Both the position numbers and the translations under genes were made by a program. 64,000 nucleotides of DNA, taken from assembly GCF_009914055.1 (NCBI RefSeq), contig NZ_CP028271.1, positions 3,844,001 to 3,908,000 on the forward strand. Direction: 5' to 3'. The DNA is from Mixta intestinalis. GTDB taxonomy: Bacteria; Pseudomonadota; Gammaproteobacteria; Enterobacterales; Enterobacteriaceae. Below are positions 1-7,482 of the stretch, in pieces (position 1 is the first letter of the stretch; each line of letters opens with the position of its first letter). The notes beneath the pieces were generated by a model. The model searched no databases and was not told the origin of the DNA. It was given only the letters and a program-made list of their open reading frames with translations.

Positions 1-2
1 GT

Positions 3-566
3 GAGCCTGTTACCCTTGATAACGCGCCGACCGCAGAACATCGTCCGGTCACCATGCCGTTTACCACATCGACTTCCACGATCTCACAGCCATCCAGCCC
101 CGCCACGCCTGTGACGCCGTCAACGGTACATGCAACGCTGGAAGAAAAAGTGGGGTCGCCCGCCTGGCAGCAGGCGCTGGGCCATCAGCTCAGCAGCTTT
201 ACCCGCAACGGCGTACACCATGCCGAGCTGCGCCTGCATCCGGAAGAGCTGGGGCCGTTACAGATCAATCTTCGTCTGAGCCATGACCAGGCGCAGCTGC
301 ATTTCATGACCGAGCATCATCAGGTGCGTGCCGCGCTGGAAGCTGCCATGCCGCATCTGCGTGCTTCACTGGCTGAATCAGGCATTCAGCTCGATCAGGG
401 CAGCGTAGGTAGTGAAGCGCCAGCGTGGGGATCGCCGGAATCGGGTTTCGGTCAATCGTCACAGTCGCAGCGGGATCGGGAAACTGCAATGACCGCAGAA
501 GCGGAAGAGGAAACATCAACGCGACTAATACATAGTCAGGCCTCCGGCATCAGTATTTTTGCCTGA
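3..566 (+). CDS. fliK: FliK flagellar hook-length control protein, C-terminal part (5' end outside window)
   Basis: The frame is open from the first bases of the window, so the start lies upstream and only about 187 codons are present. The segment with ELRLHPEELGPLQINL followed by a helix containing HHQVRAALEAAMPHLRASL is the conserved C-terminal domain of FliK, which binds FlhB and switches export from hook to filament subunits when the hook is long enough. The preceding Ser/Thr/Pro-rich stretch fits the flexible N-terminal ruler region. Identity also rests on position: it sits directly before fliL-fliR, as in other enterobacteria. An in-frame ATG at 54 is internal and should not be taken as the start. 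Confidence 0.93.
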   Translation, partial: EPVTLDNAPTAEHRPVTMPFTTSTSTISQPSSPATPVTPSTVHATLEEKVGSPAWQQALGHQLSSFTRNGVHHAELRLHPEELGPLQINLRLSHDQAQLHFMTEHHQVRAALEAAMPHLRASLAESGIQLDQGSVGSEAPAWGSPESGFGQSSQSQRDRETAMTAEAEEETSTRLIHSQASGISIFA

Positions 567-707
567 ACACCTTAAACGATAATAACGCCATCAGTAATTT
601 CTGCTTTTTGGCGAATTGTCACCAGGCCCGCGTGTAATAGAATTCGCTATTCAATTAAACCTTATTAATTGAACACCAGGTGGTTTACAACAGGAATTGT
701 TAATTAG
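567..707 (+). promoter_or_regulatory. fliK-fliL intergenic region, probable fliL operon promoter
   Basis: This 141-bp AT-rich gap separates fliK from the tightly packed fliL-fliR genes. In E. coli the fliLMNOPQR operon has its own FlhDC-dependent promoter, so one is expected here. A short inverted repeat, AATAG (636-640) and CGCTATT (645-651), resembles half of an FlhDC box, but the match is partial. An AGGA (692-695) sits upstream of the fliL ATG. I see no clear sigma-28 element. Confidence 0.35.
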
Positions 708-1214
708 ATGTCAAATAAAAAAAAGAAGGTGCCAGGGAAGGGTAAATTACGCACGCTATTTATTTTTATCATTTTGTTAATCGCTATTTTTGCCTGCGGT
801 ATCGCGGCATATTCGCTTTATGAAATGAAAAATATGCAGACGCGCTTACTGTCGTCCGGTAGCGCGCCTGAAGCTACAGAACCCGTTGAGCCGGTGATGC
901 CGGTTTATGTACCGTTAGATACTTTTACCGTTAGTTTAAAACCCAACGAAGAAGAATACGATCGTGTACTTTATATCGGACTGACGCTGCGCGTCAGTAA
1001 AGATGAAGATAAAGCGCTGATCGAAAAGTTTTTACCCGAAGTACGCAGCCGCCTGCTGATTTTATTTACCGGGCGCAGCGCGGAAGAGTTATCGCATCAG
1101 GAAGGTAAGGCGCAGCTCGTCCAGGATATTAAACAGGCACTGGAGAAACCGCTTGATGCCAAACAGGGCGTGCAGGTCACAGATGTTTTATTTAACGCCT
1201 TTATTTTACGGTAA
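708..1214 (+). CDS. fliL: FliL flagellar basal-body-associated protein
   Basis: This is a 168-residue protein with a short Lys-rich cytoplasmic start, one membrane segment at about residues 17-38 and a periplasmic domain. It has the FliL arrangement of a proline-rich linker followed by the YVPLDTFTVSLK strand. FliL surrounds the MotAB stators and supports torque under load. Its length matches the enterobacterial family (about 155-170 residues). It is the first gene of the fliLMNOPQR block, and fliM starts 5 bases after its stop, so the two are surely cotranscribed. Confidence 0.94.
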   Translation: MSNKKKKVPGKGKLRTLFIFIILLIAIFACGIAAYSLYEMKNMQTRLLSSGSAPEATEPVEPVMPVYVPLDTFTVSLKPNEEEYDRVLYIGLTLRVSKDEDKALIEKFLPEVRSRLLILFTGRSAEELSHQEGKAQLVQDIKQALEKPLDAKQGVQVTDVLFNAFILR

Positions 1215-1219
1215 TCTTT

Positions 1220-2233
1220 ATGTCTGACAGCATCTTATCGCAGGCGGAAATTGATCGCCTGCTGAATGGTGGTAGTAACAGCGACGCTGAGCATGTCGTG
1301 GAAAGTCTCAGCGGTGATGAGTCGATTAAGCCGTACGATCCGAATACTCAGCGCCGCGTGGTGCGTGAGCGCCTGCATTCCCTTGAGATTATCAACGAAC
1401 GCTTTGCGCGCCAGTTCCGCATCGGGTTGTTTAATCTGCTGCGTCGTAGCCCGGATATTACCGCCGGAAATATCAAGATTCAGCCCTACCACGAATTTGC
1501 CCGTAATCTGCCGGTACCTACCAACCTGAATCTGGTGCATATGAACCCGCTACGCGGGACGGCGCTGTTCGTCTTCTCGCCCAGCCTGGTATTTATGGCG
1601 GTGGATAACCTGTTCGGCGGCGATGGACGCTTTCCTACCAAAGTAGAAGGGCGCGAATTTACGCCAACGGAACAGCGCATTATTAAACGTATGCTGTCGA
1701 TGGCGCTGGAGGCGTATGACTACGCCTGGAGCTCCATTTTTACCCTGAAAACTGAATACGTGCGTGCCGAGATACAGGTGAAATTCACCAACATTACCTC
1801 GTCGCCAAACGATATCGTGGTGACAACGCCGTTTTATGTGGAAATCGGTTCGCAAAGCGGCGAATTCGATATCTGCATTCCCTTCAGCATTATCGAACCA
1901 TTACGCGAGTTACTAACTAACCCGCCGCTGGAAAACTCCCGCCAGGAGGACGATCAGTGGCGCACGGTACTGGCAACGCAGGTAAAAGATACCGAAGTGG
2001 AACTGATTGCCAATTTCACCGAGGTGCAGACGCGGCTGTCAAAAATTCTGGAGCTGCAAACCGGTGATGTTATTCCGCTGGATAAGCCGGAATATGTTGA
2101 AGCCTGCGTGGATGGTTATCCGGTGCTGACGGGGAAATATGGCAGCGTTAATGGTCAGTATGCCCTCAAGGTTGAGCAATTACTAAATCCGACTTTACCG
2201 TCATTAAATAAGGAGCAGAGTCCCCATGAGTGA
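1220..2233 (+). CDS. fliM: FliM flagellar motor switch protein
   Basis: This is a 337-residue C-ring protein. The N-terminal LSQAEIDRLL (residues 5-14) is the peptide that binds phospho-CheY. The middle CheC/FliM domain contains NLFGGDGRFPTKVEGREFT, and the C-terminal part (about 255-330) is the SPOA domain that packs with FliN. Length equals the usual 330-340 residues. Its last 8 bases overlap the start of fliN, which suggests translational coupling of the two C-ring subunits. Confidence 0.96.
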   Translation: MSDSILSQAEIDRLLNGGSNSDAEHVVESLSGDESIKPYDPNTQRRVVRERLHSLEIINERFARQFRIGLFNLLRRSPDITAGNIKIQPYHEFARNLPVPTNLNLVHMNPLRGTALFVFSPSLVFMAVDNLFGGDGRFPTKVEGREFTPTEQRIIKRMLSMALEAYDYAWSSIFTLKTEYVRAEIQVKFTNITSSPNDIVVTTPFYVEIGSQSGEFDICIPFSIIEPLRELLTNPPLENSRQEDDQWRTVLATQVKDTEVELIANFTEVQTRLSKILELQTGDVIPLDKPEYVEACVDGYPVLTGKYGSVNGQYALKVEQLLNPTLPSLNKEQSPHE

Positions 2234-2627
2234 CGCCAAACTACCGTCTGGTGCTGACGAATCAGTGGATAGCCTCTGGGGCGAAGCATTGGCGGAACAG
2301 ATGACGGCAGAAAGCCAGCCTGCTGCGCCGATGATGCCGAAAGATGCGCCGGTGGCTGCGTTCAGCGAAGATCTCAAGCTTATCCTGGATATTCCAGTAA
2401 AGATGACCGTTGAGCTGGGACGCACCAAAATGACCATTAAAGAACTACTGCGTCTCAGCCAGGGCTCAGTGGTCACGCTGGATGGTCTGGCCGGTGAACC
2501 ACTCGATATCCTGATCAACGGTTACTTAATCGCCCAGGGCGAAGTGGTTGTGGTATCCGATAAATTCGGTATTCGTATTACCGATATTATTACTCCTTCT
2601 GAACGTATGCAGCGCTTAAGCCGCTGA
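2226..2627 (+). CDS. fliN: FliN flagellar motor switch protein
   Basis: This is a 133-residue protein with a variable acidic/Ala-Pro N-terminus and a C-terminal SPOA domain from about residue 55, including LGRTKMTIKELLRLSQGSVV and the end GIRITDIITPSERMQRL typical of FliN. It forms the bottom of the C-ring with FliM and docks the FliH-FliI ATPase complex. It overlaps the end of fliM by 8 bases; fliO follows after 39 bases. Confidence 0.96.
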   Translation: MSDAKLPSGADESVDSLWGEALAEQMTAESQPAAPMMPKDAPVAAFSEDLKLILDIPVKMTVELGRTKMTIKELLRLSQGSVVTLDGLAGEPLDILINGYLIAQGEVVVVSDKFGIRITDIITPSERMQRLSR

Positions 2628-2666
2628 TGCCGCGCAACAGCGCTAACGGAAACAGGCCGATCCGCC

Positions 2667-3023
2667 ATGACAGATACTTCCACGCCTGCCTCTCTGGTAA
2701 CGCAAATTGGCGGCGCAATGGCGTTGGTTATTTTGCTGATCTTTGCCTGCGCCTGGCTGGCGCGGCGCAGTGGGCTGGCGTCTCGCCTGCGCGCAGATGG
2801 CAATATGATAGCGATAAAAGCCAGCTACTCGCTGGGACAGCGGGAGCGGCTGGTGGTCGTTGAGGTAGACGGCGAGCGGCTACTGCTGGGCGTGACGCCG
2901 GGCGCTATTACGCGTTTGGGCCGCCTGTCGGCCCCTGTGCCACAGGAGCTGAACGAGACGCCAAATTTTCAGCGGACCCTGAAGCGTCTGTTAAAACGCG
3001 ATAAGGCGGAACCTGAGGAGTGA
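2667..3023 (+). CDS. fliO: FliO flagellar export-gate assembly protein
   Basis: This 118-residue protein has one membrane segment (about residues 12-33, with LVILLIFACAWLARRS) and a basic cytoplasmic tail. FliO is poorly conserved but always lies between fliN and fliP; it helps assemble the FliP-FliQ-FliR gate. The ATG at 2667 gives a length close to E. coli FliO (121). The stop overlaps the GTG start of fliP by 4 bases (GTGA). Confidence 0.9.
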   Translation: MTDTSTPASLVTQIGGAMALVILLIFACAWLARRSGLASRLRADGNMIAIKASYSLGQRERLVVVEVDGERLLLGVTPGAITRLGRLSAPVPQELNETPNFQRTLKRLLKRDKAEPEE

Positions 3024-3781
3024 AACTGATGTTGAGTGCGCTATGGCGGCACCGTTTTATTGCGCTGCTGTTGCCGTTGCTGCTGCTGCCGACGCACGCC
3101 GCCTGGGCTGCTAACGGCGATATTTTGTTGACGCGTAGTACCAGCGGTGGGGAAGGTTGGTCTTTGCCGATTCAGACGCTGGTTCTGCTCACCTCCCTGA
3201 CCTTTTTACCCGCTATCCTGCTGATGATGACCGGTTTTACCCGCGTGATTATCGTGCTGGGATTATTGCGTAACGCGCTGGGAACGCCTTCCACACCGCC
3301 AAACCAGGTACTATTGGGGCTGGCGCTGTTTTTGACCTTTTTTGTGATGTCGCCGGTATTTAACCAGGTCTATGACGATGCGTGGCTGCCGCTGTCGCAG
3401 GATAAGATTTCGCTGGAGGAAGCGCTGCCGCGTGCAGCAAAGCCAATGCGCGAGTTTATGCTGAGCCACACGCGCGAAGCGGATTTAGCGCTTTATACCC
3501 GTATGGCGAAGCTGGACAATTTCGCTACGCCCGATGAAGTGCCGTTGCGCATCCTGTTACCCGCTTTCGTTACCAGCGAACTTAAAACTGGCTTTCAAAT
3601 CGGCTTTGCCGTCTTCATTCCCTTTTTGATTATCGACCTGGTCGTTGCCAGCGTACTGATGGCGCTGGGGATGATGATGGTGCCGCCCGCCACCATTTCG
3701 CTGCCGTTTAAGCTGGTGCTGTTCGTGCTGGTAGATGGCTGGCAGCTGATCATGGGCTCGCTGGCACAGACCTTTTATTAA
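3020..3781 (+). CDS. fliP: FliP flagellar type III export gate protein
   Basis: This is a 253-residue inner-membrane protein. It has an N-terminal signal peptide ending near THAAWA (about residue 30), which FliP is unusual among export-gate proteins in carrying. The family signature with LLRNALGTPSTPPNQVLLG is present, followed by hydrophobic segments and the conserved LVDGWQLIMGSLAQ end. FliP forms the pentameric core of the secretion pore with FliQ and FliR. The chosen start is GTG at 3020, overlapping the fliO stop; an ATG at 3029 is a possible alternative that hardly alters the signal peptide. Confidence 0.95.
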   Translation: MKLMLSALWRHRFIALLLPLLLLPTHAAWAANGDILLTRSTSGGEGWSLPIQTLVLLTSLTFLPAILLMMTGFTRVIIVLGLLRNALGTPSTPPNQVLLGLALFLTFFVMSPVFNQVYDDAWLPLSQDKISLEEALPRAAKPMREFMLSHTREADLALYTRMAKLDNFATPDEVPLRILLPAFVTSELKTGFQIGFAVFIPFLIIDLVVASVLMALGMMMVPPATISLPFKLVLFVLVDGWQLIMGSLAQTFY

Positions 3782-3796
3782 CAGGCAGGAGGATAT

Positions 3797-4066
3797 ATGA
3801 CGCCGGATAGCGTAATGGCTATGGGGTTCCAGGCGATCAAGGTGGGGCTGATTATCGCTGCACCGCTGCTGCTCGCTGCGCTGGTTACCGGGCTCATCGT
3901 CAGTATTTTGCAGGCCTCTACCCAGATTAATGAGATGACGCTAAGCTTCATCCCTAAAATTCTGGTGATTGTGGCAGTTGTCGTCGCGCTTGGCCCTACG
4001 ATGCTGGCAACCATGCTGGATTATATGCGCGCGCTTTATACTAATCTGCCGCAAATGATTGGTTGA
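3797..4066 (+). CDS. fliQ: FliQ flagellar type III export gate protein
   Basis: This 89-residue protein has two membrane helices (about 15-38 and 52-75). It contains IVSILQASTQINEMTLSFIPK, the most conserved stretch of the FliQ/SpaQ/HrcS family. It packs around the FliP5-FliR1 gate. An AGGAGG ribosome-binding site precedes the ATG. fliR starts 4 bases after the stop. Confidence 0.95.
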   Translation: MTPDSVMAMGFQAIKVGLIIAAPLLLAALVTGLIVSILQASTQINEMTLSFIPKILVIVAVVVALGPTMLATMLDYMRALYTNLPQMIG

Positions 4067-4070
4067 AACG

Positions 4071-4850
4071 ATGAGTTACTCGCTGGACGCGCTGCCGCTG
4101 CTGGTGAGCCACTACTTTTGGCCGCTGATGCGTATTCTGGCGCTGTTCAGCACCGCGCCGGTATTTAACGATAAGGCCATGGGCGTGCGGGTCAAGGTTG
4201 GGCTGGCGGCGCTGATTACTTTCCTTATTGGTCACAATCTGCCGGATAATACCGTACCGTTATTCTCCATTATGGGGTTGTGGGTTGGCTGCCAGCAGAT
4301 GCTGATTGGCGCAGCAATGGGGCTGACGATACAGATGATTTTCGTTGCCGTGCGCTACGCCGGTGAGATTATCGGCCTGCAAATGGGACTTTCCTTCGCT
4401 ACCTTTTTCGATCCCTCCGGCGGCGAAAATATGCCGGTAATAGCTCGCGTACTTAATCTGCTTTCCATTCTGCTGTTTCTGCTGTTCAACGGCCATTTGC
4501 TGATGCTGAATGTTTTGGCGGAGAGTTTTCAGCTGATCCCCATCAGCACGGCGCCGCTTAGCCGTGATGCTTTTTTCGCACTTGCTCAGACAGCGGGGCT
4601 AATTTTTCAGTGCGGCGTGGGGCTGGGGCTGCCGGTCATTACGCTGCTGCTGGCAATTAACCTGACGCTGGGGCTGCTTAACCGCCTGACGCCGCAGCTA
4701 TCGATCTTCGTGGTTGGTTTTCCGCTAACCTTAACCGCAGGTATGCTGGCGCTGCTGCTGTCAGTCAATCACCTTTCGCCCTACTTTAGCTATCTGATGG
4801 AGCGCTTTTTTAGTCGGCTTTCGCAGATCATGCTGCTGTTTACGCCCTGA
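4071..4850 (+). CDS. fliR: FliR flagellar type III export gate protein
   Basis: This is a polytopic membrane protein of 259 residues from the ATG at 4071 (E. coli FliR has 261). An in-frame TTG at 4059 would only add four residues overlapping fliQ and is less likely. It has several hydrophobic helices and the family motif around GLQMGLSFATFFDPSGGENMP. FliR is the single-copy subunit closing the FliPQR gate. It ends the operon. In E. coli rcsA follows fliR; here a bacteriocin immunity cluster on the opposite strand follows instead. Confidence 0.95.
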   Translation: MSYSLDALPLLVSHYFWPLMRILALFSTAPVFNDKAMGVRVKVGLAALITFLIGHNLPDNTVPLFSIMGLWVGCQQMLIGAAMGLTIQMIFVAVRYAGEIIGLQMGLSFATFFDPSGGENMPVIARVLNLLSILLFLLFNGHLLMLNVLAESFQLIPISTAPLSRDAFFALAQTAGLIFQCGVGLGLPVITLLLAINLTLGLLNRLTPQLSIFVVGFPLTLTAGMLALLLSVNHLSPYFSYLMERFFSRLSQIMLLFTP

Positions 4851-4889
4851 TAACCGCTGGCCCAGTCTCGCCAGGCCAATGTGCTGTTG

Positions 4890-5129
4890 TTAGCATCTGT
4901 GGTTTGCCGAATTAATCTTTAATGGCCAAAGCTTTTCTAATTTAATGCGCCCTTCCTGGAGCAGTTTTTCTAACAGATAGAAAAATGTTTCCTTTCTTTC
5001 ATTGAAAGAAAAATTCTCAGGTATTTTATTAGTGGGTATGCTGTAAGCCCAAAGGCCGTTCAGATCTTGCATTTCAGCAGCGCCTGTTATCTCTTCATAC
5101 TCTTTATCAGTCAGTAATTTATTTTTCAT
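4890..5129 (-). pseudogene. Truncated second copy of the DUF596-like putative immunity gene
   Basis: This is an open frame of 79 residues. The first ~68 residues closely match the protein at 6866-7216: both contain ITGAAE, LWAYSIP, PENFSF.ERKE and FYLLEKLLQEGRI. After LLQEGRIKLEK the similarity stops and eleven unrelated residues lead to a stop, so the C-terminal half (including the Trp/Pro-rich end of the longer copy) is lost. It is the last gene of the minus-strand bacteriocin cluster. I read it as a duplicated and truncated immunity gene; a functional short protein cannot be excluded. Confidence 0.55.
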
Positions 5130-5222
5130 TATTTTATCTCTGATTGAATTTGCAGACGTTCTCTAAGCTGGGATGTTATTTATTAATAACTTATGAAAAT
5201 TCGGTGCTGTAGAAAAAGCCAG

Positions 5223-5495
5223 TTAGCTGTCTTTGAATCCAGGCTTACCGTTATTGGCTCGCCACTCTTTTACTTCCTGGACGATACCTTCTGGCGAGTC
5301 TTCACGGTCATCTCTGGGATAACAAATAAGATCCGATCCATCAGGATGTTCCGTTAATCGCTCAAATTCAAAAATTAATGCATTCTCTTCTTTTTCAGTT
5401 AATTCTTCACTATCCCAAATTTTCCAGACGAACTCTAAGAATTCCTGTTCAGTATAATCAGTAATGGTTTTCTTGCTCATTCTATCTACTCTCAT
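5223..5495 (-). CDS. Colicin-DNase-type immunity protein (Im2/Im7/Im8/Im9-like), copy 3
   Basis: This is a 90-residue protein of the colicin/pyocin immunity family. The run SDLICYPRDDREDSPEGIV and the end EWRANNGKPGFKDS are nearly those of Im9 and Im2, four-helix proteins that bind the DNase domain of E-group colicins just outside its active site. Codon 6 (ATG at 5480, MSKKTITDYTEQEF) gives the family's usual length of 85 and is the more likely start. No DNase colicin gene is present in the window, so it is an orphan immunity gene. It lies on a roughly 550-bp tandem repeat unit. Confidence 0.85.
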   Translation of the reverse strand: MRVDRMSKKTITDYTEQEFLEFVWKIWDSEELTEKEENALIFEFERLTEHPDGSDLICYPRDDREDSPEGIVQEVKEWRANNGKPGFKDS

Positions 5496-5732
5496 TTATG
5501 AATATAAGATGCAGTTTTAGTGTGATTATTTTAATATTAACGATAACAAAAGATACCCTGTTATTATTTATCCAGATGTTAAAGCTTATTTTTTTTGCTT
5601 TTTTATTTGAAATGAATCCAATGCTGATAAAGATCCAGGTATAATAAAAGTTAACTTAAAGATATATTGTTTATTAGTGTAACTAATGTTAGGTTCCTTA
5701 TCATATATTATTGTCTGTATGAGCTTACTAAA

Positions 5733-5758
5733 TAACGCCATGCAAAAGCATGGTGTTA
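5733..5758 (-). terminator. Hairpin after immunity copy 2
   Basis: Ten-base arms AACGCCATGC and GCATGGTGTT (one G-T pair) close a 4-base loop just beyond the stop of the gene at 5771-6028. On the minus strand the stem is followed by GTTATTTAG, a weak U-tract. The equivalent place after copy 1 (6286-6309) has the same stem with compensating base changes, so the structure seems to be maintained. Confidence 0.55.
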
Positions 5759-5770
5759 TGGAGCTGTAGA

Positions 5771-6043
5771 TTAACTGTCCTTAAATCCAGGCTTACCGTT
5801 CCTGGCTCGCCACTCTTTTACTTCTTTAACGACACCTTCTGGGGAGTCCTCGCGATCTTTTTTTGGATAAAAAATAAGATTGTAGCCTTCAGGATGTTCC
5901 GCTAATCTCCTGAATTCAAGGATTAATTTAGCATAATCGGCTTCGGTTTTTCCCTCTACTCGCCAAATTTTCCTGACAAGCCCAAGGAATTCTGCTTCAG
6001 TATAATCCGGAATTGTTTTTTTGCTCATTTTAACTAGCCTCAT
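5771..6043 (-). CDS. Colicin-DNase-type immunity protein (Im2/Im9-like), copy 2
   Basis: This is a 90-residue paralogue of the genes on either side. The family core is recognisable (LAEHPEGYNLIFYP then DREDSPEGVV), but helix II, the specificity-determining part in Im proteins, differs clearly: KIWRVEGKTEADYAKLILEF here against KIWDSEELTEKEENALIFEF in copy 3. That pattern suggests recognition of a different DNase. The ATG at 6028 (MSKKTIPDYTEAEF) gives the canonical 85 residues and is preferred over the longer frame. Confidence 0.85.
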   Translation of the reverse strand: MRLVKMSKKTIPDYTEAEFLGLVRKIWRVEGKTEADYAKLILEFRRLAEHPEGYNLIFYPKKDREDSPEGVVKEVKEWRARNGKPGFKDS

Positions 6044-6285
6044 TTATGAATGTAGGATGCATTTTGAGTGTGATTATTCTAATATTAACGATAACAAAAA
6101 ATATCCTGTTATTCTTTATTAAGGTGTTAACGCTTATCTTTTTTCCTTACTTTTTTATTTGAATTGAATTTAATGCCGAAAAAGATCCAAGTATAGTAAG
6201 ATTTACCTTAAAGTTATCTTTTTTATTGGTGTGACTAATATTAGGTTCCTTATCATATATTATTGTCTGTATTAGCCTAATAAAT

Positions 6286-6309
6286 AATGCCATATAAACG
6301 TATGGCGTT
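6286..6309 (-). terminator. Hairpin after immunity copy 1
   Basis: Stem AATGCCATA/TATGGCGTT downstream of the stop of the gene at 6323, followed on the minus strand by TTATTTATTA. It is structurally equivalent to 5733-5758; a G-C pair there is an A-T pair here. Confidence 0.5.
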
Positions 6310-6322
6310 ATGGTGCTGTAGG

Positions 6323-6580
6323 TTAACTGTTCTTAAATCCCGGCTTGCCGTTCTTAGCGCGCCACTCTTTTAATTCCTGGACGATGCCTTCTGGCGAGTC
6401 TTCACGATCATCTCTGGGATAAAATATAAGGTTAGAACCATCAGGATGTTCTGTTAGCCGGCGAAATTCATCCACTAATTTATTTTCTTCTTGTTCGGTT
6501 AATTGTTCACTATCCCAAATTTTCCAGACGAACTCTAAGAATTCCTGTTCAGTATAATCCGTAATACTTTTCTTTTTCAT
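6323..6580 (-). CDS. Colicin-DNase-type immunity protein (Im2/Im9-like), copy 1
   Basis: This 85-residue protein has exactly the family length. It carries the NLIFYPRDDREDSPEGIV signature and ends EWRAKNGKPGFKNS. Its helix II (WDSEQLTEQEENKLVDEF) is close to copy 3 and unlike copy 2. Expected to be a cytoplasmic inhibitor of an E-group colicin DNase. It is separated from the upstream immunity gene at 6866-7216 by 285 AT-rich bases in which I see no remnant of an HNH DNase. Confidence 0.87.
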   Translation of the reverse strand: MKKKSITDYTEQEFLEFVWKIWDSEQLTEQEENKLVDEFRRLTEHPDGSNLIFYPRDDREDSPEGIVQELKEWRAKNGKPGFKNS

Positions 6581-6865
6581 TTATCATAACCTCCATTATG
6601 GATTTTAATATACTACATAAGTATTGTTATCCTCAAATCATCAACAGTATAAATGATTTTTGTATGTGATAAATCTTAAAGTTTTGTATGCTTCAGACCT
6701 TTCGTTGCGGGCTGTACCATAACTGGTTATTTGCTATTTTTAATACGCATTTTATTTTTACATTCATTAATTAATAAACAGGAAATGCAGAAATAGTAGT
6801 GAATCAAATTTAATTAGTAAATGCCACTATAATGATGGCGTTTGATGGCAGGCTCATGTGATTTT

Positions 6866-7216
6866 TTATGTCCATTCTGGGGGGCGTCCGGGAAGAAACC
6901 AGACCGCCCCGCCAGGGCAGCGATCATAAAAAAACCAGGCACCATCATTCATTTCAATTTCATTTTTTGGAAACCTACTTCGTAACATTTCTACCTGCTC
7001 TTTAAGTTTCCCTTCTAAAAAAACACCATTTTTAGCTAGTCTAATACGTCCTTCCTGAAGTAGTTTTTCTAATAAATAGAAAAATACTTCTTTCCTTTCA
7101 CTAAAAGAAAAATTTTCTGGCGATCTATTATCGGGTATACTGTAAGCCCATAAGCTATCTAAAGCTTGTAATTCAGCGGCACCTGTTATTTCTTTATACT
7201 CTTCATTTGTTAGCAT
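6866..7216 (-). CDS. Putative immunity protein of the bacteriocin (DUF596-like)
   Basis: This is a 116-residue acidic cytoplasmic protein from the ATG at 7216, which follows AGGTGAG at good spacing; a GTG at 7225 would overlap the toxin stop. The sequence resembles the family I remember as DUF596, but this was not checked. Conserved features are ITGAAELQALDSLWAYSIP, FYLLEKLLQEG and an aromatic end with AWFFYDRCPGGAVWFLPG. It starts 5 bases after the stop of the remnant toxin domain (7222-7482), the place where cognate immunity genes of S-type pyocins and colicins sit. Function as that toxin's immunity protein is inferred from position. A truncated copy is at 4890-5129. Confidence 0.6.
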   Translation of the reverse strand: MLTNEEYKEITGAAELQALDSLWAYSIPDNRSPENFSFSERKEVFFYLLEKLLQEGRIRLAKNGVFLEGKLKEQVEMLRSRFPKNEIEMNDGAWFFYDRCPGGAVWFLPGRPPEWT

Positions 7217-7221
7217 TTTTC

Positions 7222-7482
7222 TCACCTAAATTTAAGTTCTACTTTGTATCCATATTTGCTTGATACATCAGAGAGTCGTTTATTACGTTTTATATCGATG
7301 GCCCATCTTACCTCCTTATTGGATGATGAACGGTTTCTTAAGTTTATTATTGTATCATCCTCTAATTTTGCATTGAAAATCCCTGGGTTAACTTCGGTTA
7401 ATTTTTTACTACCTGCCAGTTCTTGAGCATACTCAAAAACCTGTTCTGTTAGTTGAGTGCTGTCAAAGATTTTAGTTGTCCC
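7222..7482 (-). pseudogene. C-terminal toxin domain of the bacteriocin, cut off by an in-frame TAA
   Basis: Directly after the TAA at 7483-7485 the same reading frame stays open for 86 codons, beginning GTKIFDSTQLTEQVFEYAQE, through NLRNRSSSNKEVRWAIDI, and ending KYGYKVELKFR before TGA at 7222-7224. The composition and the compact basic C-terminus look like a small polymorphic-toxin domain; I do not recognise its family or active site. There is no start codon with a ribosome-binding site at its head, so as drawn it would not be made unless the stop is read through. The adjacent immunity gene supports its identity as the warhead. Confidence 0.65.

Larger units (their letters stand above)
5223..6322 (-). 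repeat. Two tandem ~550-bp units each carrying an Im-type gene and AT-rich tail
   Basis: Unit 5223-5770 (548 bp) and unit 5771-6322 (552 bp) are alike over the gene and over the non-coding tail. Shared tail blocks include TGATTATT.TAATATTAACGATAACA, TTAGGTTCCTTATCATATAT and the terminal hairpin. The third gene (6323-6580) heads the second tail, so the array arose by repeated duplication of a gene-plus-tail unit. Confidence 0.8.

Noticed and set aside
636..651. FlhDC box upstream of fliL
   Set aside because: Only part of the consensus is visible by eye; mentioned in the region entry but not claimed as a separate site.
2627..2863. Alternative 78-codon frame starting at the fliN stop
   Set aside because: It overlaps fliO in another frame; the membrane helix and family position support the frame starting at 2667.
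4857..4874. CTGGC...GCCAG as a terminator after fliR
   Set aside because: Only a 5-base stem without a T-run; too weak to annotate.
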